64,000 nt of DNA from Candidatus Nanopelagicales bacterium (GCA_017848795.1 JAFIHG010000042.1:1-64000); one strand, 5' to 3'; positions 44,275-53,613 are shown, numbered from the stretch's first letter. The notes: generated from the letters alone by a model not told the origin. A program made the numbers and translations.

Positions 44275-44305
44275 TTGACCTTGACGTGGCGTCAACGTCT
44301 AGCGT
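44275..44305 (+). promoter_or_regulatory. MerR-type promoter and operator between xfp and its regulator
   Basis: A -35 box TTGACC (44275-44280) and a -10 box TAGCGT (44300-44305) are separated by 19 bases, the overlong spacer typical of MerR-controlled promoters. Inside the spacer lies the perfect inverted repeat TTGACG-TGG-CGTCAA (44281-44295). The promoter reads towards the TipA-like gene. Being in a 103-base divergent gap, the protein bound there could also affect xfp-ackA. Confidence 0.75.
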
Positions 44306-44327
44306 CGCTGCGCGGAAGGAGGACGTG

Positions 44328-45086
44328 ATGGAACGCTCGATCCAGCAGCTCGCACGGCTCGCCGGTACGACCAGTCGCACGCTGCGGCACTACGACGACG
44401 TCGGTCTGCTCCCGCCGAGCCGGACCGGTGGCAACGGGTACCGCTACTACGACGACGCCGCGCTGCTGCGCCTGCAGCGGATCCTGCTGCTGCGCGAGCT
44501 CGGCCTCGGGCTTCCCGCGATCGCCGCGGTGCTCGACCGCGAGACCGACCCCGCTCGCGCGCTGCGTGCCCATCTGGACTGGTTGCAGGCCGAGCAGCAG
44601 CGGCTAGCGCGCCAGATCGCCTCCGTACGCCACACCATCGACACTCTCGAGCAAGGAGAAGAACTCATGGCGCAGAACATGTTCGACGGCTTCGACCACA
44701 CGCAGTACAAGGAGGAGGTCGAGCAGCGCTGGGGCACGGACGCGTACGCCCGCAGTGATGGCTGGTGGCGCGGGCTCGGCGCCGCGGGGCAGCAGGAGTG
44801 GAAGGCACACTCCGCGCGGCTGATACAGGACTGGGTCGCCGCGGCCGCGTCCGGTGAGGCGCCCGAAGGCCCGCACGCGCAGGAACTCGCCGCCCGGCAC
44901 GTGGACTGGCTGCGCGCCGTACCCGGGACACCTGCCGCCGAGCCGGACGGCGACCTGAAGGCGTACGTCACCGGGCTCGGTGACATGTACGTCGCCGACT
45001 CCCGGTTCGCTGCCAACTACGGCGGCGAGGCGGGCGCGACCTTCGTCCGCGACGCCCTGCGCGCGTACGCCGACCAGCAGCTGTGA
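44328..45086 (+). CDS. MerR-family regulator with TipAS-type antibiotic-binding domain
   Basis: This 252-residue protein has an N-terminal MerR helix-turn-helix ([49 protein letters not shown]), a coiled-coil dimer helix (about 85-105) and a C-terminal TipAS domain ([55 protein letters not shown]). TipA proteins bind thiopeptide-like drugs and switch on their own promoter. The ligand here is unknown. AAGGAGG five bases before ATG 44328 sets the start. An internal ATG after [10 protein letters not shown] could make a TipAS-only product, as in Streptomyces. Confidence 0.92.
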   Translation: MERSIQQLARLAGTTSRTLRHYDDVGLLPPSRTGGNGYRYYDDAALLRLQRILLLRELGLGLPAIAAVLDRETDPARALRAHLDWLQAEQQRLARQIASVRHTIDTLEQGEELMAQNMFDGFDHTQYKEEVEQRWGTDAYARSDGWWRGLGAAGQQEWKAHSARLIQDWVAAAASGEAPEGPHAQELAARHVDWLRAVPGTPAAEPDGDLKAYVTGLGDMYVADSRFAANYGGEAGATFVRDALRAYADQQL

Positions 45087-45099
45087 CCCCCACCTTCAC

Positions 45100-45170
45100 G
45101 ACGTCACTGTCCTGGTGGTCGGGAATGAGCCCGAATCCGGGCCGTAAACGACCACCGGGACAGTGACGTC
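45100..45170. terminator. Long hairpin between convergent TipA-like gene and rny
   Basis: A 22-bp stem (45100-45121 with 45149-45170) has one mismatch that would be G-U in RNA. The arms read GACGTCACTGTCC-T/C-GGTGGTCG, around a 27-base loop. It lies in the 95-base gap between converging genes, so a bidirectional terminator is likely. It lacks a T-run. Confidence 0.65.
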
Positions 45171-45181
45171 GGTACGTGCGG

Positions 45182-46843
45182 TCAGCGGGCCAGCCCGGTC
45201 GCGCGGGACTCGCGTACGACGGTGACGCGGATCTGACCGGGGTAGGTGAGCTCGGACTCGATCTGGTGGGCGATGTCGCGGGCCAGCACCTGGGCGGCGA
45301 TGTCGTCGACGACGTCGGGCAGCACGGCGACCCGGACCTCCCGGCCGGCCTGCATCGCGAATACCTTGTCGACACCGGTGTGGGCGAGCGCGATGGACTC
45401 CAGGCGCTCGAGGCGCTCCACGTAGTGCTCCAGCGACTCGCGCCGCGCGCCGGGCCGCCCGCCGCTCATCGCGTCGGAGGCCTGGGTGAGGACCGCCTCG
45501 AGCGTGCGCACCTCGACCTCGTTGTGGTGCGCCTCGATCGCGTGCACCACGTCCTCGTTCTCGCCGTAGCGGCGCGCGACCTCCGCACCGACCAGGGCGT
45601 GGCTGCCCTCCACCTCATGGGTGAGCGCCTTGCCGACGTCGTGCAGGACGGCGCACCGCTTGGCGTGCTCGATCGGCAGCCGCAGCTCGGCCGCCATCAC
45701 CCCGGCCAGGTGCGCGCACTCCACGAGGTGGCCAAGGACGTTCTGGCCGTACGAGGTGCGGTACCGCAGCCGACCGAGCAGGGCAATCAGGTCAGGGTGG
45801 ACATCACCCAGCCCGAGCTCGTGCCAGGCGTCCTCCCCGGCGCGTATGCAGCGGGCGTCCACCTCGAGCCGGCTCTTCTCGTACACCTCCTCGATCCGGC
45901 TGGGCTGGATGCGCCCGTCGGTGACGAGGGCCTCCAGCGTCCGCCGGGCCACCTCGCGGCGTACCGGGTCGAAGCACGACAGCAGCACGGCCTCCGGGGT
46001 GTCGTCGATGACGACGTTGACGCCGGTGACCGCCTCGAAGGTACGGATGTTGCGGCCTTCGCGGCCGATGATGCGGCCCTTCATCGAGTCGTCGGGCAGG
46101 TGCAGCACCGAGACCGTCGACTCCGCGGTCTGCTCGGAGGCGACCCGTTGCACCGCCAGCGTGACGATCCGTCGCGCGCGGTCCTCGCCCTGCTCGCGCG
46201 CCTCCCGCTCGATCTCCCGTACCGTCACGGCCGCTTCCCGCTTGGCCTGGGCCTCGACGCTCGACACCAGTTCCGCGCGCGCCTGTTCGGCGGTCAGCGA
46301 GGCCACGCGTTCGAGTTCCGCGACCAGGCGCGCCTCGGCGCCGGCCACCTCCGCCTCCCGGGCGGCAAGGTCGGCGTCGCGCTGGTGGAGCGACTGCTCG
46401 CGTTCGGTGAGGCGGGCGAACTCGGCGTCGAGCCGGGACTCGCGCTCGAGCAGCCGGGTGTCGCGCCGATCCGCCTCGTCGGCCCGCCGCGCCACCTCGG
46501 CGCGCTGGGCCGCGGCCTCGCCTTCCGCGCTCGCGCGGCGCTCCGTGAGCCGGGCCAACTCGGCCTCGAGACTGCGCCGCTCGGCCTCGGTACGGCTGCG
46601 CATCGCGGCCGCGTCGGCTGCCGCCGCCTCCCGCAACTGGTCGGCCTCTTGCTCGGCCCGCGCGAGCTGTTGCTGCGCCTGCGCCGTGGCGGCGGCGAGC
46701 TCGGCCTGCGCTCGTTCGCGGCCGGCCGCCTCCGCACGCTCCTCGACGGCGCGGGTGCGACGGGCGGCCGCCACCAGGACGGCGACGAGCGCGCCGAGCA
46801 CGGCCACGAGCAGGACGGACAGGACCACGTCGAGCGTGCGCAC
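45182..46843 (-). CDS. rny: Ribonuclease Y
   Basis: RNase Y is a membrane-anchored endoribonuclease that starts mRNA decay. The 553-residue protein has one N-terminal membrane helix (VVLSVLLVAVLGALVAVLVAA), a long coiled coil rich in Ala, Glu and Arg (about 30-215), a KH RNA-binding domain (MKGRIIGREGRNIRTFEAVTGVNVVID) and an HD domain (HLVECAHLAGVMAAEL, CAVLHDVGKALTHEVEGSHALVGAE) with the metal-binding His-Asp pair. GGAGG six bases before GTG 46843 sets the start. Its place near recA-recX and miaB is common in actinobacteria that keep rny. Nothing notable is seen in the 205 bases upstream. Confidence 0.96.
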   Translation of the reverse strand: MRTLDVVLSVLLVAVLGALVAVLVAAARRTRAVEERAEAAGRERAQAELAAATAQAQQQLARAEQEADQLREAAAADAAAMRSRTEAERRSLEAELARLTERRASAEGEAAAQRAEVARRADEADRRDTRLLERESRLDAEFARLTEREQSLHQRDADLAAREAEVAGAEARLVAELERVASLTAEQARAELVSSVEAQAKREAAVTVREIEREAREQGEDRARRIVTLAVQRVASEQTAESTVSVLHLPDDSMKGRIIGREGRNIRTFEAVTGVNVVIDDTPEAVLLSCFDPVRREVARRTLEALVTDGRIQPSRIEEVYEKSRLEVDARCIRAGEDAWHELGLGDVHPDLIALLGRLRYRTSYGQNVLGHLVECAHLAGVMAAELRLPIEHAKRCAVLHDVGKALTHEVEGSHALVGAEVARRYGENEDVVHAIEAHHNEVEVRTLEAVLTQASDAMSGGRPGARRESLEHYVERLERLESIALAHTGVDKVFAMQAGREVRVAVLPDVVDDIAAQVLARDIAHQIESELTYPGQIRVTVVRESRATGLAR

Positions 46844-47048
46844 GGTCCACCTCCGTCAGCTCCGGAGACGGCACACGTACGCCACAGCGGCACGACTCAG
46901 GTCGCGCAGCAGGTCAAGGGCACCGGCTTGCGCCGGAGGTCGGTGCGTCGTCTCTGCCCGGGGCGGCCCGGGCGGTGTCTGGTGCGCTCAGGCTAGTACG
47001 CGAGCAAGGCCCGTACCCGCGACCCGGCACGAACCGGCGAGCCGGGCC

Positions 47049-49640
47049 TCAGGTGCCCGCCGGGGTGAGCACCGGCTCGGCCCGCCCGTCGTCACCGCTG
47101 CCGTCGCCCTCGTCGATGTCGTCGACCGGCTCGTAGTCGTCCTCGGACTCGACCGCGACGTGCGGGAGCACCCGCGCCAGCGGACCGGGCAGCCACCAGT
47201 TGGCCTTGCCGATGATCGTCATGAGCGCGGGGATGAGCACCAGGCGGACGACGAAGGCGTCGACCAGGATCGCGGTGGACAGCGCCAGCCCGAACACCTT
47301 GATCGTCGAGTTGCTGCCGAAGATGAAGGCGGCGAACACGCTCGTCATGATCGCGGCCGCGATGGCGACGACCCGGCCGCTGCCGGCGAGCCCCCGGCGG
47401 ATCGCCGTCCGGTTGTCCCGCGTGTGCGCCCACTCCTCCTGCATCCGGCTCACCAGGAACACCTGGTAGTCCATCGAGAGCCCGAACAGGATCGCGAACA
47501 CCATCACCGGCAGGAACGGCAGGATCGGCCCGGTCGAGCTGACGCCGAAGAACGACGCCGCCCATCCCAGCTGGAATACCGCGACCGTCACGCCGAGCGC
47601 GACCCCGAGCGACAACAGGCTGGTGAGCGCGCCCAGCAACGGCACGAGCACCGAGCGGAACAGGAACACCAGGGCGAGGAAGCCGAGTCCCACCACGACG
47701 AGCAGGAACAGCGGCAGCGCGTCGGCCAGCACCGCAGAGAAGTCCGCGGTGATCGCCTGGGTGCCGCCCACGTACGCCGTCGAGCCGGTGCCCGCGGTCG
47801 CGGTCGGGATCACCTCGTCGCGCAGCTGGTGCAGCAGGTCGGTCGTGGCCGCGTCCTGCGGCGCCGTGGTGGGTACGACCTGGATCGCCGTGGCGGTCGC
47901 ATCGGCGGCGGGCGGCAGACCAGCAGCGACAGCCACGCCCGGTGTCTGGTTGAGCGCCCCGACGAGCTTGCCGAACGCGGCCTGGTTGGCCTGGGCGTCC
48001 CCGGTGAACTCCTGGGCGATGAAGAACGGGCCGTTCACGCCCGGGCCGAAGCCTTCGGCGACGAGGTCGTACGCCGTCCGCTCCGGCTTGCCGAGCGGTG
48101 CCCCCGAGTCGTCGGGGAACCCCAGCCGCATCGCGAACGTGGGCAGCGAGACCAGGACGAGGAACACGAGCGCGACGATCGCCGCGAGCCAGGGCCGCTG
48201 CTGGATCCAGTTGCCATACCGGGCGAACGCATTGCCGTGGTGCACCCGGTCCGCCCGGCGCCGGCCCAGGGTGGCCCGCCACAGCAGGCCCAGCAGGGTG
48301 ACGGGGAGGACGAGCACCTGGCCGAGGGTCCGGAACACGACGGCGCCGGTGTGCAGCGGACCGTCGCGGCGCGTCTTGCTCACCGCCTCGTCCTCGTTGA
48401 TCCAGGACATCCGCCCGGCGAACGCCCGGGTGCCGAGCAGGGACAGCGCCGCCGGCAGCAGCAGCAGCGAGCTGATCGCGACCATCAGGACCATCGCTGC
48501 GGACGCCACCGCGAGGCCGTTGAAGAAGCTGATCCGCATGAGGAACAGACCCAGCAGCGCGATGACCACGGTGCCCGCCGCGAACTGGACCGCCCGGCCC
48601 GAGGTGTTGACCGACTCGAGGGCGGCGGCCCGCGGGCTGCGGCCGCGTTGGAGCGCCTCGCGGTAACGGTTGATGACGAACAGCGCGTAGTCGATCCCGA
48701 CCCCGAGCCCGATCATCGTGGCGAGCATCGGGGCGAAGGTCGCGACGTCGAGGAACCGGGCGACGAACGGCAGGAGCAACCCGGTGGTGACACCGGCCGC
48801 CAGGACCGCCGACAGGATCGGCAGGAACGCACCGAGCAACGAGCCGAAAGCGAACAGCAGGATCACGAGCGCCACCAGCACGCCGATGGACTCCGAGGAC
48901 GGCTCTTCCATCCCCGCGAAGGTGAAGATCTCCCCGCTCACCCCGACGACGACACCGTCAGTACCGTCGAGCGCGGTGATCTCGTGCAGCACCTTGACGA
49001 CGTCGGTCTGCGGCACGTCGTCGTACTTGCCCGTGAACGCGATGGTGCCGTAGCCGATGGGGTGGTCCGGGCTCAGCCCGGCCGCGCCGAACGCGGCGAG
49101 GGCCCGCTTTGCCTGCGGGGTGTCCGGGATCAGACCCTGCTGGCCCGACCCGTCGTCCTGCTGACCGGCCCGGCCCTGCTGATCAGCCTGGCCCTGCTGA
49201 CCGGCCTGGCCCTGCTGACCGGCCTGGTCCTGCTGGCCGGTCTGGCCCTGCTGCCCGGACTGGGCTGCGGCAGGGTCGGCGGGCGGGCAGTCCTTCCCGA
49301 CCGGCGCGCCGTACGGGGTGATGACGCACGCGACCGCCGGTACGGCCGCGACCCGCTCGGCGAGACCGTTGATCGCGGCCACGGTCGCGGCGTCCTTGGG
49401 GTCGCCGGCCTCGGCCTTCCACACCAGCCGCCCGGTCACCGCGTCGAAGGAGGAACCTCCTCCGGGCAGGTCCTTGAGCAACTGCTGGGCGGTCGTGGAC
49501 TCGGTGTCGGGCATCTCGAAGGTGTCGCGGTAGACACCGGCGAACTTCGTGCCGAGGACCGCGAACAGCGCGACGAGCAGCAGCCAGGCTCCGATACCCC
49601 AGATCGGATGCCGGACGGCCCAGCGGGAGACGCGGCCCAT
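47049..49640 (-). CDS. MMPL-family membrane exporter
   Basis: This 863-residue RND-superfamily exporter is of the MMPL/Ydfj type, which in actinobacteria moves lipids, drugs or siderophores. It has a first helix IWGIGAWLLLVALFAVLGTKF, then a large outer loop, then blocks of helices including DYALFVINRYREALQRGRSPR and, in the second half, FGLSMDYQVFLVSRMQEEW. Both carry the D-Y motif that relays protons. Residues 128-169 of the first outer loop are a GQ-rich tandem repeat. The substrate is unknown. The divergent MarR gene and an operator-like repeat over its promoter suggest ligand-induced expression. ATG 49640 has AAGGA upstream. Confidence 0.9.
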   Translation of the reverse strand: MGRVSRWAVRHPIWGIGAWLLLVALFAVLGTKFAGVYRDTFEMPDTESTTAQQLLKDLPGGGSSFDAVTGRLVWKAEAGDPKDAATVAAINGLAERVAAVPAVACVITPYGAPVGKDCPPADPAAAQSGQQGQTGQQDQAGQQGQAGQQGQADQQGRAGQQDDGSGQQGLIPDTPQAKRALAAFGAAGLSPDHPIGYGTIAFTGKYDDVPQTDVVKVLHEITALDGTDGVVVGVSGEIFTFAGMEEPSSESIGVLVALVILLFAFGSLLGAFLPILSAVLAAGVTTGLLLPFVARFLDVATFAPMLATMIGLGVGIDYALFVINRYREALQRGRSPRAAALESVNTSGRAVQFAAGTVVIALLGLFLMRISFFNGLAVASAAMVLMVAISSLLLLPAALSLLGTRAFAGRMSWINEDEAVSKTRRDGPLHTGAVVFRTLGQVLVLPVTLLGLLWRATLGRRRADRVHHGNAFARYGNWIQQRPWLAAIVALVFLVLVSLPTFAMRLGFPDDSGAPLGKPERTAYDLVAEGFGPGVNGPFFIAQEFTGDAQANQAAFGKLVGALNQTPGVAVAAGLPPAADATATAIQVVPTTAPQDAATTDLLHQLRDEVIPTATAGTGSTAYVGGTQAITADFSAVLADALPLFLLVVVGLGFLALVFLFRSVLVPLLGALTSLLSLGVALGVTVAVFQLGWAASFFGVSSTGPILPFLPVMVFAILFGLSMDYQVFLVSRMQEEWAHTRDNRTAIRRGLAGSGRVVAIAAAIMTSVFAAFIFGSNSTIKVFGLALSTAILVDAFVVRLVLIPALMTIIGKANWWLPGPLARVLPHVAVESEDDYEPVDDIDEGDGSGDDGRAEPVLTPAGT
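49134..49259 (-). repeat. 18-bp tandem repeat inside the MMPL gene
   Basis: About seven 18-bp units encode variants of GQAGQQ (residues 128-169: QSGQQGQTGQQDQAGQQ and onward). They lie in the first extracellular loop and keep the frame. Copy number is likely to vary between strains by slippage. Confidence 0.85.
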
Positions 49641-49727
49641 TGTCACTTCCTTCTCAAGATGTCCGTCCGCCCACGGCGCGCGGCGCCGGTCGCGGGAGAG
49701 CCGCACCAGCGGTGCGGGCCGGGAGAG

Positions 49728-49759
49728 ACAGTAGGTTATATGCCCGACACATGCAATCC
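49728..49759 (-). promoter_or_regulatory. MMPL promoter overlapped by a MarR-type operator
   Basis: Reading the minus strand, TTGCAT (49751-49756) and TACTGT (49728-49733) form -35 and -10 boxes with a 17-base spacer. An imperfect inverted repeat (GGTTATATG, 7 bases, CATGCAATCC; 49734-49759) covers the -35 box and spacer in an otherwise GC-rich gap. A MarR repressor bound here would block the exporter and could also act on the divergent marR gene. Confidence 0.5.
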
Positions 49760-49792
49760 TGTTACCCCTGAGCCGGACGGGAGGAGGACGCG

Positions 49793-50377
49793 ATGGTGCC
49801 GGTTACCGGAGCGGGACGCGCCGGTAAGGACGACGGGGGCGGTGCGCAGGGTTCCCCGCAGCTGACCGACGAGCTGGTCGACGGTCTGGACCGGGCGTTC
49901 CGGCGGCTGCGCCGGTCGCTGGTGCGCCCGACGACGGTGGACATGGCGATCCCCTCCCTCGGCCGGCCGCTCGAGCTCGCGAAAGTGCTCGCCCTCGACG
50001 CGGTGCACGAGCTCACGACCGGCGATGGTCCGGTCAGCGTCAAAGACGTCGCGGCGACCCTGCGTCTCGAGCACTCCACGGTCAGCCGGCTGATGGGCGA
50101 GCTCGAGAACGACGGTCTGCTGGTCCGCGGCGTGGACGAACGTGACCGGCGCCGCGCCACGCTGGCGCTGACCGCCACCGGCGCCGCCGTGGTGGCCGAC
50201 ACGGCGCGGATGCGCCGCCTCGTGACGCGCACCATGCTGGCGGACTGGGACGCCGCCGACGTGCGTACCCTCACGCGGCTACTCGCCCGGATCGCGGACA
50301 CCGCAGCCGACCGGCTGGAGGCGCTACCGGCGCTGGTGGAGGCCGAGCTGGAGGTCGTGCTCCGCCTGCCGCACTGA
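49793..50377 (+). CDS. MarR-family transcriptional regulator
   Basis: This 194-residue winged-helix regulator is divergent from the MMPL exporter. DGPVSVKDVAATLRLEHSTVSRLMGELENDGLLVRGVDERDRRRATLALTATG-type sequence (about residues 77-127) is the MarR DNA-binding domain with its wing (DERDRRR). Flanking helices form the dimer and ligand pocket. GGAGGAGG before ATG 49793 sets the start. It is likely to repress the exporter gene, as is usual for this arrangement. The inducer is unknown. Confidence 0.92.
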   Translation: MVPVTGAGRAGKDDGGGAQGSPQLTDELVDGLDRAFRRLRRSLVRPTTVDMAIPSLGRPLELAKVLALDAVHELTTGDGPVSVKDVAATLRLEHSTVSRLMGELENDGLLVRGVDERDRRRATLALTATGAAVVADTARMRRLVTRTMLADWDAADVRTLTRLLARIADTAADRLEALPALVEAELEVVLRLPH

Positions 50378-50380
50378 ATT

Positions 50381-50414
50381 CCCGCACCGGGCTCCCGCAC
50401 TGGGCTCCCGCACG
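50381..50414. repeat. Short tandem repeat after marR
   Basis: CCCGCACCGGGCT, CCCGCACTGGGCT and CCCGCACGGGCC follow one another, a 13-base direct repeat of nearly three units in the gap between marR and recX. Each unit can fold on itself (CCCGCAC/GGGC), so it may help terminate transcription. Confidence 0.5.
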
Positions 50415-50466
50415 GGCCGGCCCGACACCGGTCGCGGCGGGCACCCGGTGGCGGCACCGACGCGCG

Positions 50467-51072
50467 CTACTCCCCCCGCTCGGCCAGTTCGCTGAGCGGA
50501 CCGTCGAGGCCGTCGAGGAAACGCCGATCCTGCGGGTCCACGTCCGGTTCCAGTGCGAGCTGCTCACGCACCACCCGGGTGGCGAGTCCGGGCGGGTAAC
50601 CCTTGCGGGCGAGCATCCCCACCAGCCGCCGGGTGCGCGTGGCGACCGGAAGGCCGCGCGTCGCCCGCAGCTTGGCGTCGACCAGCTCGCGCGCCCGTTC
50701 CTCCTCGTCGTGCGCGTCGATCTGCGCGAGCGCCTCGGCGGCGACCTCGTCCTCGCCCCCGCGCGCCTGCAGCTCCCGGGCCACCGCCCGCCGTGACAAC
50801 CCCCGTCCCTCGTGACGAGCGCGCACCCACGCCTCCGCGTACGCGGCGTCGTCCACCAGGTCGACCGTCGCGAACCGGTCCACGACCGCCGCTGCGACCT
50901 CGGGCGCGACACCCTTGCCGGTGAGCATGGTCGTCAACTGGTAACGGGTACGCGGACCACGCGCCAGCGCGCTGAGCACGTAGCCGCGTGCCGCGTCGTA
51001 CCCGTCCGAGGGCGGCCCTCCGGAAGGGCCTGCGCCCGTCCGGCGGCCGGCCGCGCCCCGCACCGTCCGCAC
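50467..51072 (-). CDS. recX: Regulatory protein RecX
   Basis: RecX binds RecA filaments and limits their activity. The 201-residue protein is built of three-helix repeats: DAARGYVLSALARGPRTRYQL, VVDRFATVDLVDDAAYAEAWVRARHEGRGLSRRAVARELQARG and RRLVGMLARKGYPPGLATRVV. The GTG start at 51072 overlaps the recA stop (51078-51080 region), typical of recA-recX operons. A second GTG at 51063 is possible. No ribosome site is visible, so translation is probably coupled to recA. Confidence 0.93.
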   Translation of the reverse strand: MRTVRGAAGRRTGAGPSGGPPSDGYDAARGYVLSALARGPRTRYQLTTMLTGKGVAPEVAAAVVDRFATVDLVDDAAYAEAWVRARHEGRGLSRRAVARELQARGGEDEVAAEALAQIDAHDEEERARELVDAKLRATRGLPVATRTRRLVGMLARKGYPPGLATRVVREQLALEPDVDPQDRRFLDGLDGPLSELAERGE

Positions 51073-51077
51073 GCCGA

Positions 51078-53252
51078 TCAGATGTCGATCGGTGCCGGCT
51101 CGGCCAGGTCCACGTCGAGGTCCCCGGCCTCGGCGTCGAGCTGAGCGCCGATGCCGAGCTTCTCCAGGATCCGCTTCTCGAGCTCGTTGGCGAGGTCGGG
51201 GTTGTCCTTGAGGAAGTTCCGGGAGTTCTCCTTGCCCTGCCCGAGCTGGTCGCCCTCGTAGGTGTACCAGGCGCCGGACTTGCGCACCAGGCCGTGCTCC
51301 ACCCCCAGGTCGATCAGCCCGCCCTCCCGGCTGATGCCCTGGCCGTAGAGCATGTCGAACTCGGCCTGCCGGAACGGCGGGCTGCACTTGTTCTTCACGA
51401 CCTTGACGCGGGTGCGGTTGCCCACTGCGTCGGCGCCGTCCTTGAGGGTCTCGATGCGGCGCACGTCCAACCGGACCGAGGCGTAGAACTTCAGCGCCTT
51501 GCCGCCCGTCGTCGTCTCGGGGCTGTTGTGCACCATGACGCCGTCGACAAAGTAGTTGTGTGTGCCTTCGATCTCCAGATCGAAGCGGTGCATCGACCTG
51601 GTCGGAGGCTTGACGTGGATGTCGAGGATGCGGGCCGGCACGGGGTAGAGCTCAGGTTCGACGAACTCCGGTTGGACGGCGAACTGCCCGCGGTAGCGCT
51701 CGAGCAGCTTGTACTGCATTGACGGATGGACGTATGGGGCAATGATCGCGTGCAACTTGGCGGTCTCGTCTTTGGGGAAGACCAGGTTCGCCTGCTTGCG
51801 CGGTCCGCGAAGTACCAGGCGGGGATGAAGGTCGTACGCTCCTGCCAGGTGCTCGACGAGCCAGCGTCGGCTCTCCGGATTGATCGCCTCGATGCAGATC
51901 TGGCTGCGTCCCGAACCGTCCTTCGTTCGCTGCTGTACACCCTTGGCCCGCACGGCGAACGTGCCGTCGTCCATGTACCAGACCGCGAGCGCCAGCGGGG
52001 TGAGCGCCTTGAGGTAGTCCCAGGAAAGCACCTTCTTGCCGCCGATGTAGACCGCCTCACGCAGCTCGGCCAGCTCCGGGAGCGGGGTGAGGTCGACGAA
52101 CGTCGCACCTGCGGCATTGGTCGTCCGGGACTGCCGGATGTTCGCGAACATCGACGCCTTCCAGTCGAGATACTCGACCTGCTTGGCCCCATGCCCCATC
52201 CGGTAACGAGTCCCGTTGCATCCCTTGGTGTTCGGGGACAACGCGCCATCACCCATCAGGCCGCCGAGGATCATCTGCCACTGCGTCGGGCTCAGTCGAC
52301 GTGGCTCGACGACCATCACCCGGTCGCCGGCCGCGAGATCGCCTGCCTCGCGGTAGCCGCCCGGCGTGCGAATCAGGTGGTTCGCGGTGGCTGCGAACTG
52401 CGCACGACCGTTCCCACCGGACTTCCCCACGGTGAACTGCAGGAACTCGTCGGTCACACCGTTGTCGAACCAGTTCGTGATACGGCGCGGCACGACCCGG
52501 TCCGTCTCGGGGTCGTACGACATGACCTCGACGTCCAGCTTCTGATTGACGATCTTGCCGATCTTCTCCTGGGAGCCATCGGCGAGAGTCACCTTCGTCC
52601 CATAGGACATGCAACCGAAGAAGACCCCGATCTTCTCCCGCAGCTGGTTGATGAAGATCGCCGTGGTCCCGGAACTGGACAGCGCACCGGTGATCTTGCG
52701 CAGCGCCTGCGACATCAGCCGGGCCTGCAGCCCGACGTGACTGTCGCCCATCTCGCCCTCGATCTCCGCCTTGGGCACCAGTGCCGCGACCGAGTCGATG
52801 ACGATGAGGTCGAGCGCGCCGGAGCGGATCAGCATGTCGGCGATCTCGAGGGCCTGCTCGCCGTTGTCGGGCTGGCTGACCAGCAACGCGTCGGTGTCGA
52901 CCCCGAGCGCCTTGGCGTAGTCGGGGTCGAGGGCGTGCTCGGCGTCGATGATCGCCGCGATCCCGCCTGCCGCCTGCGCACTCGCGATCGCGTGCAGCGC
53001 CAGGGTGGTCTTCCCGGACGCCTCCGGTCCGTATATCTCCACGATGCGCCCGCGCGGCAGCCCGCCGATGCCGAGCGCGACGTCGAGCGCGATGGAGCCG
53101 GTCGGGATCACCTCCATGGGGGCGCGACCCTCCTCGCCCATGCGCATGACCGAGCCCTTGCCGAACTGCCGCTCGATCTGGCTCAGCGCGGTGTCGAGCG
53201 CCTTCTCGCGGTCGGGGGCGGCGCCACCGGGGGTGCGGGGTGTGGGAGCCAT
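51078..53252 (-). CDS. recA: Recombinase RecA precursor with intein
   Basis: RecA forms filaments on single-stranded DNA, drives recombination and triggers LexA self-cleavage. The 724-residue precursor becomes a normal 361-residue RecA after loss of the 363-residue intein. Motifs are Walker [10 protein letters not shown] (75-83), [44 protein letters not shown]-type core (151-186) and loop L2 beginning [16 protein letters not shown]. The intein splits L2. The C-terminus is acidic. AGAGG precedes ATG 53252 by nine bases. A perfect SOS box lies about 150 bases upstream and recX follows at once. Confidence 0.98.
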   Translation of the reverse strand: MAPTPRTPGGAAPDREKALDTALSQIERQFGKGSVMRMGEEGRAPMEVIPTGSIALDVALGIGGLPRGRIVEIYGPEASGKTTLALHAIASAQAAGGIAAIIDAEHALDPDYAKALGVDTDALLVSQPDNGEQALEIADMLIRSGALDLIVIDSVAALVPKAEIEGEMGDSHVGLQARLMSQALRKITGALSSSGTTAIFINQLREKIGVFFGCMSYGTKVTLADGSQEKIGKIVNQKLDVEVMSYDPETDRVVPRRITNWFDNGVTDEFLQFTVGKSGGNGRAQFAATANHLIRTPGGYREAGDLAAGDRVMVVEPRRLSPTQWQMILGGLMGDGALSPNTKGCNGTRYRMGHGAKQVEYLDWKASMFANIRQSRTTNAAGATFVDLTPLPELAELREAVYIGGKKVLSWDYLKALTPLALAVWYMDDGTFAVRAKGVQQRTKDGSGRSQICIEAINPESRRWLVEHLAGAYDLHPRLVLRGPRKQANLVFPKDETAKLHAIIAPYVHPSMQYKLLERYRGQFAVQPEFVEPELYPVPARILDIHVKPPTRSMHRFDLEIEGTHNYFVDGVMVHNSPETTTGGKALKFYASVRLDVRRIETLKDGADAVGNRTRVKVVKNKCSPPFRQAEFDMLYGQGISREGGLIDLGVEHGLVRKSGAWYTYEGDQLGQGKENSRNFLKDNPDLANELEKRILEKLGIGAQLDAEAGDLDVDLAEPAPIDI
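51525..52613 (-). other. RecA intein with LAGLIDADG homing endonuclease
   Basis: This intein spans precursor residues 214-576, 363 residues long. It begins with Cys after GVFFG ([14 protein letters not shown]), has block B TANHLIRT (289-296) and ends [15 protein letters not shown] with Ser +1. LAGLIDADG-type motifs are [11 protein letters not shown] (328-338) and [11 protein letters not shown] (422-432), with both acidic residues present. Insertion is between Gly and Ser of loop L2. From memory this matches the M. leprae RecA intein site and not the M. tuberculosis one. This needs alignment. Confidence 0.95.
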
Positions 53253-53400
53253 GGGCGGGACCTCTCTCGTCGGCTCGGTCGGCATGCCTCCGGTCGAGGC
53301 AGCACCGAGGAACCTACGACTGGGGTCCGACAACGGTGTCTCGACCGGGCGGGGGTGTGGACGACGCGGCAGCGGCCGTCGTTGTGGACACCACTCTACG

Positions 53401-53416
53401 TCGAACGGGTGTTCGA
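53401..53416. promoter_or_regulatory. Perfect SOS (LexA) box of recA
   Basis: TCGAACGGGTGTTCGA matches the actinobacterial LexA box TCGAAC-N4-GTTCGA at all fixed positions. It lies about 150 bases upstream of recA. A -10-like TAGAGT (minus strand, 53393-53398) follows three bases after it, so LexA bound here would cover the promoter. Confidence 0.9.
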
Positions 53417-53613
53417 AGCGCGTGCGACACGCCCACGTGCCGGTGACCGCGTCACTGTGCGCAAGAGACACGCCCGTCGCCAGGCCGGGGGTCCGCACGA
53501 TTGGCCCAGGTGATCATGGTCTGCACGGGAACGGCGACCGCAACCACACGTCGGTCCAGCGCGGTCGAGACCTTCGTGAGGGCGGTCTGAGTCGAACGAG
53601 CGGACGCAACCAG

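Noticed and set aside
45621-49865. A very long open frame (over 1400 codons) antisense to rny and the MMPL gene
   Set aside because: It is a GC-rich shadow: composition is dominated by Arg, Ala, Ser and Pro, there is no domain, and it overlaps two clear genes.
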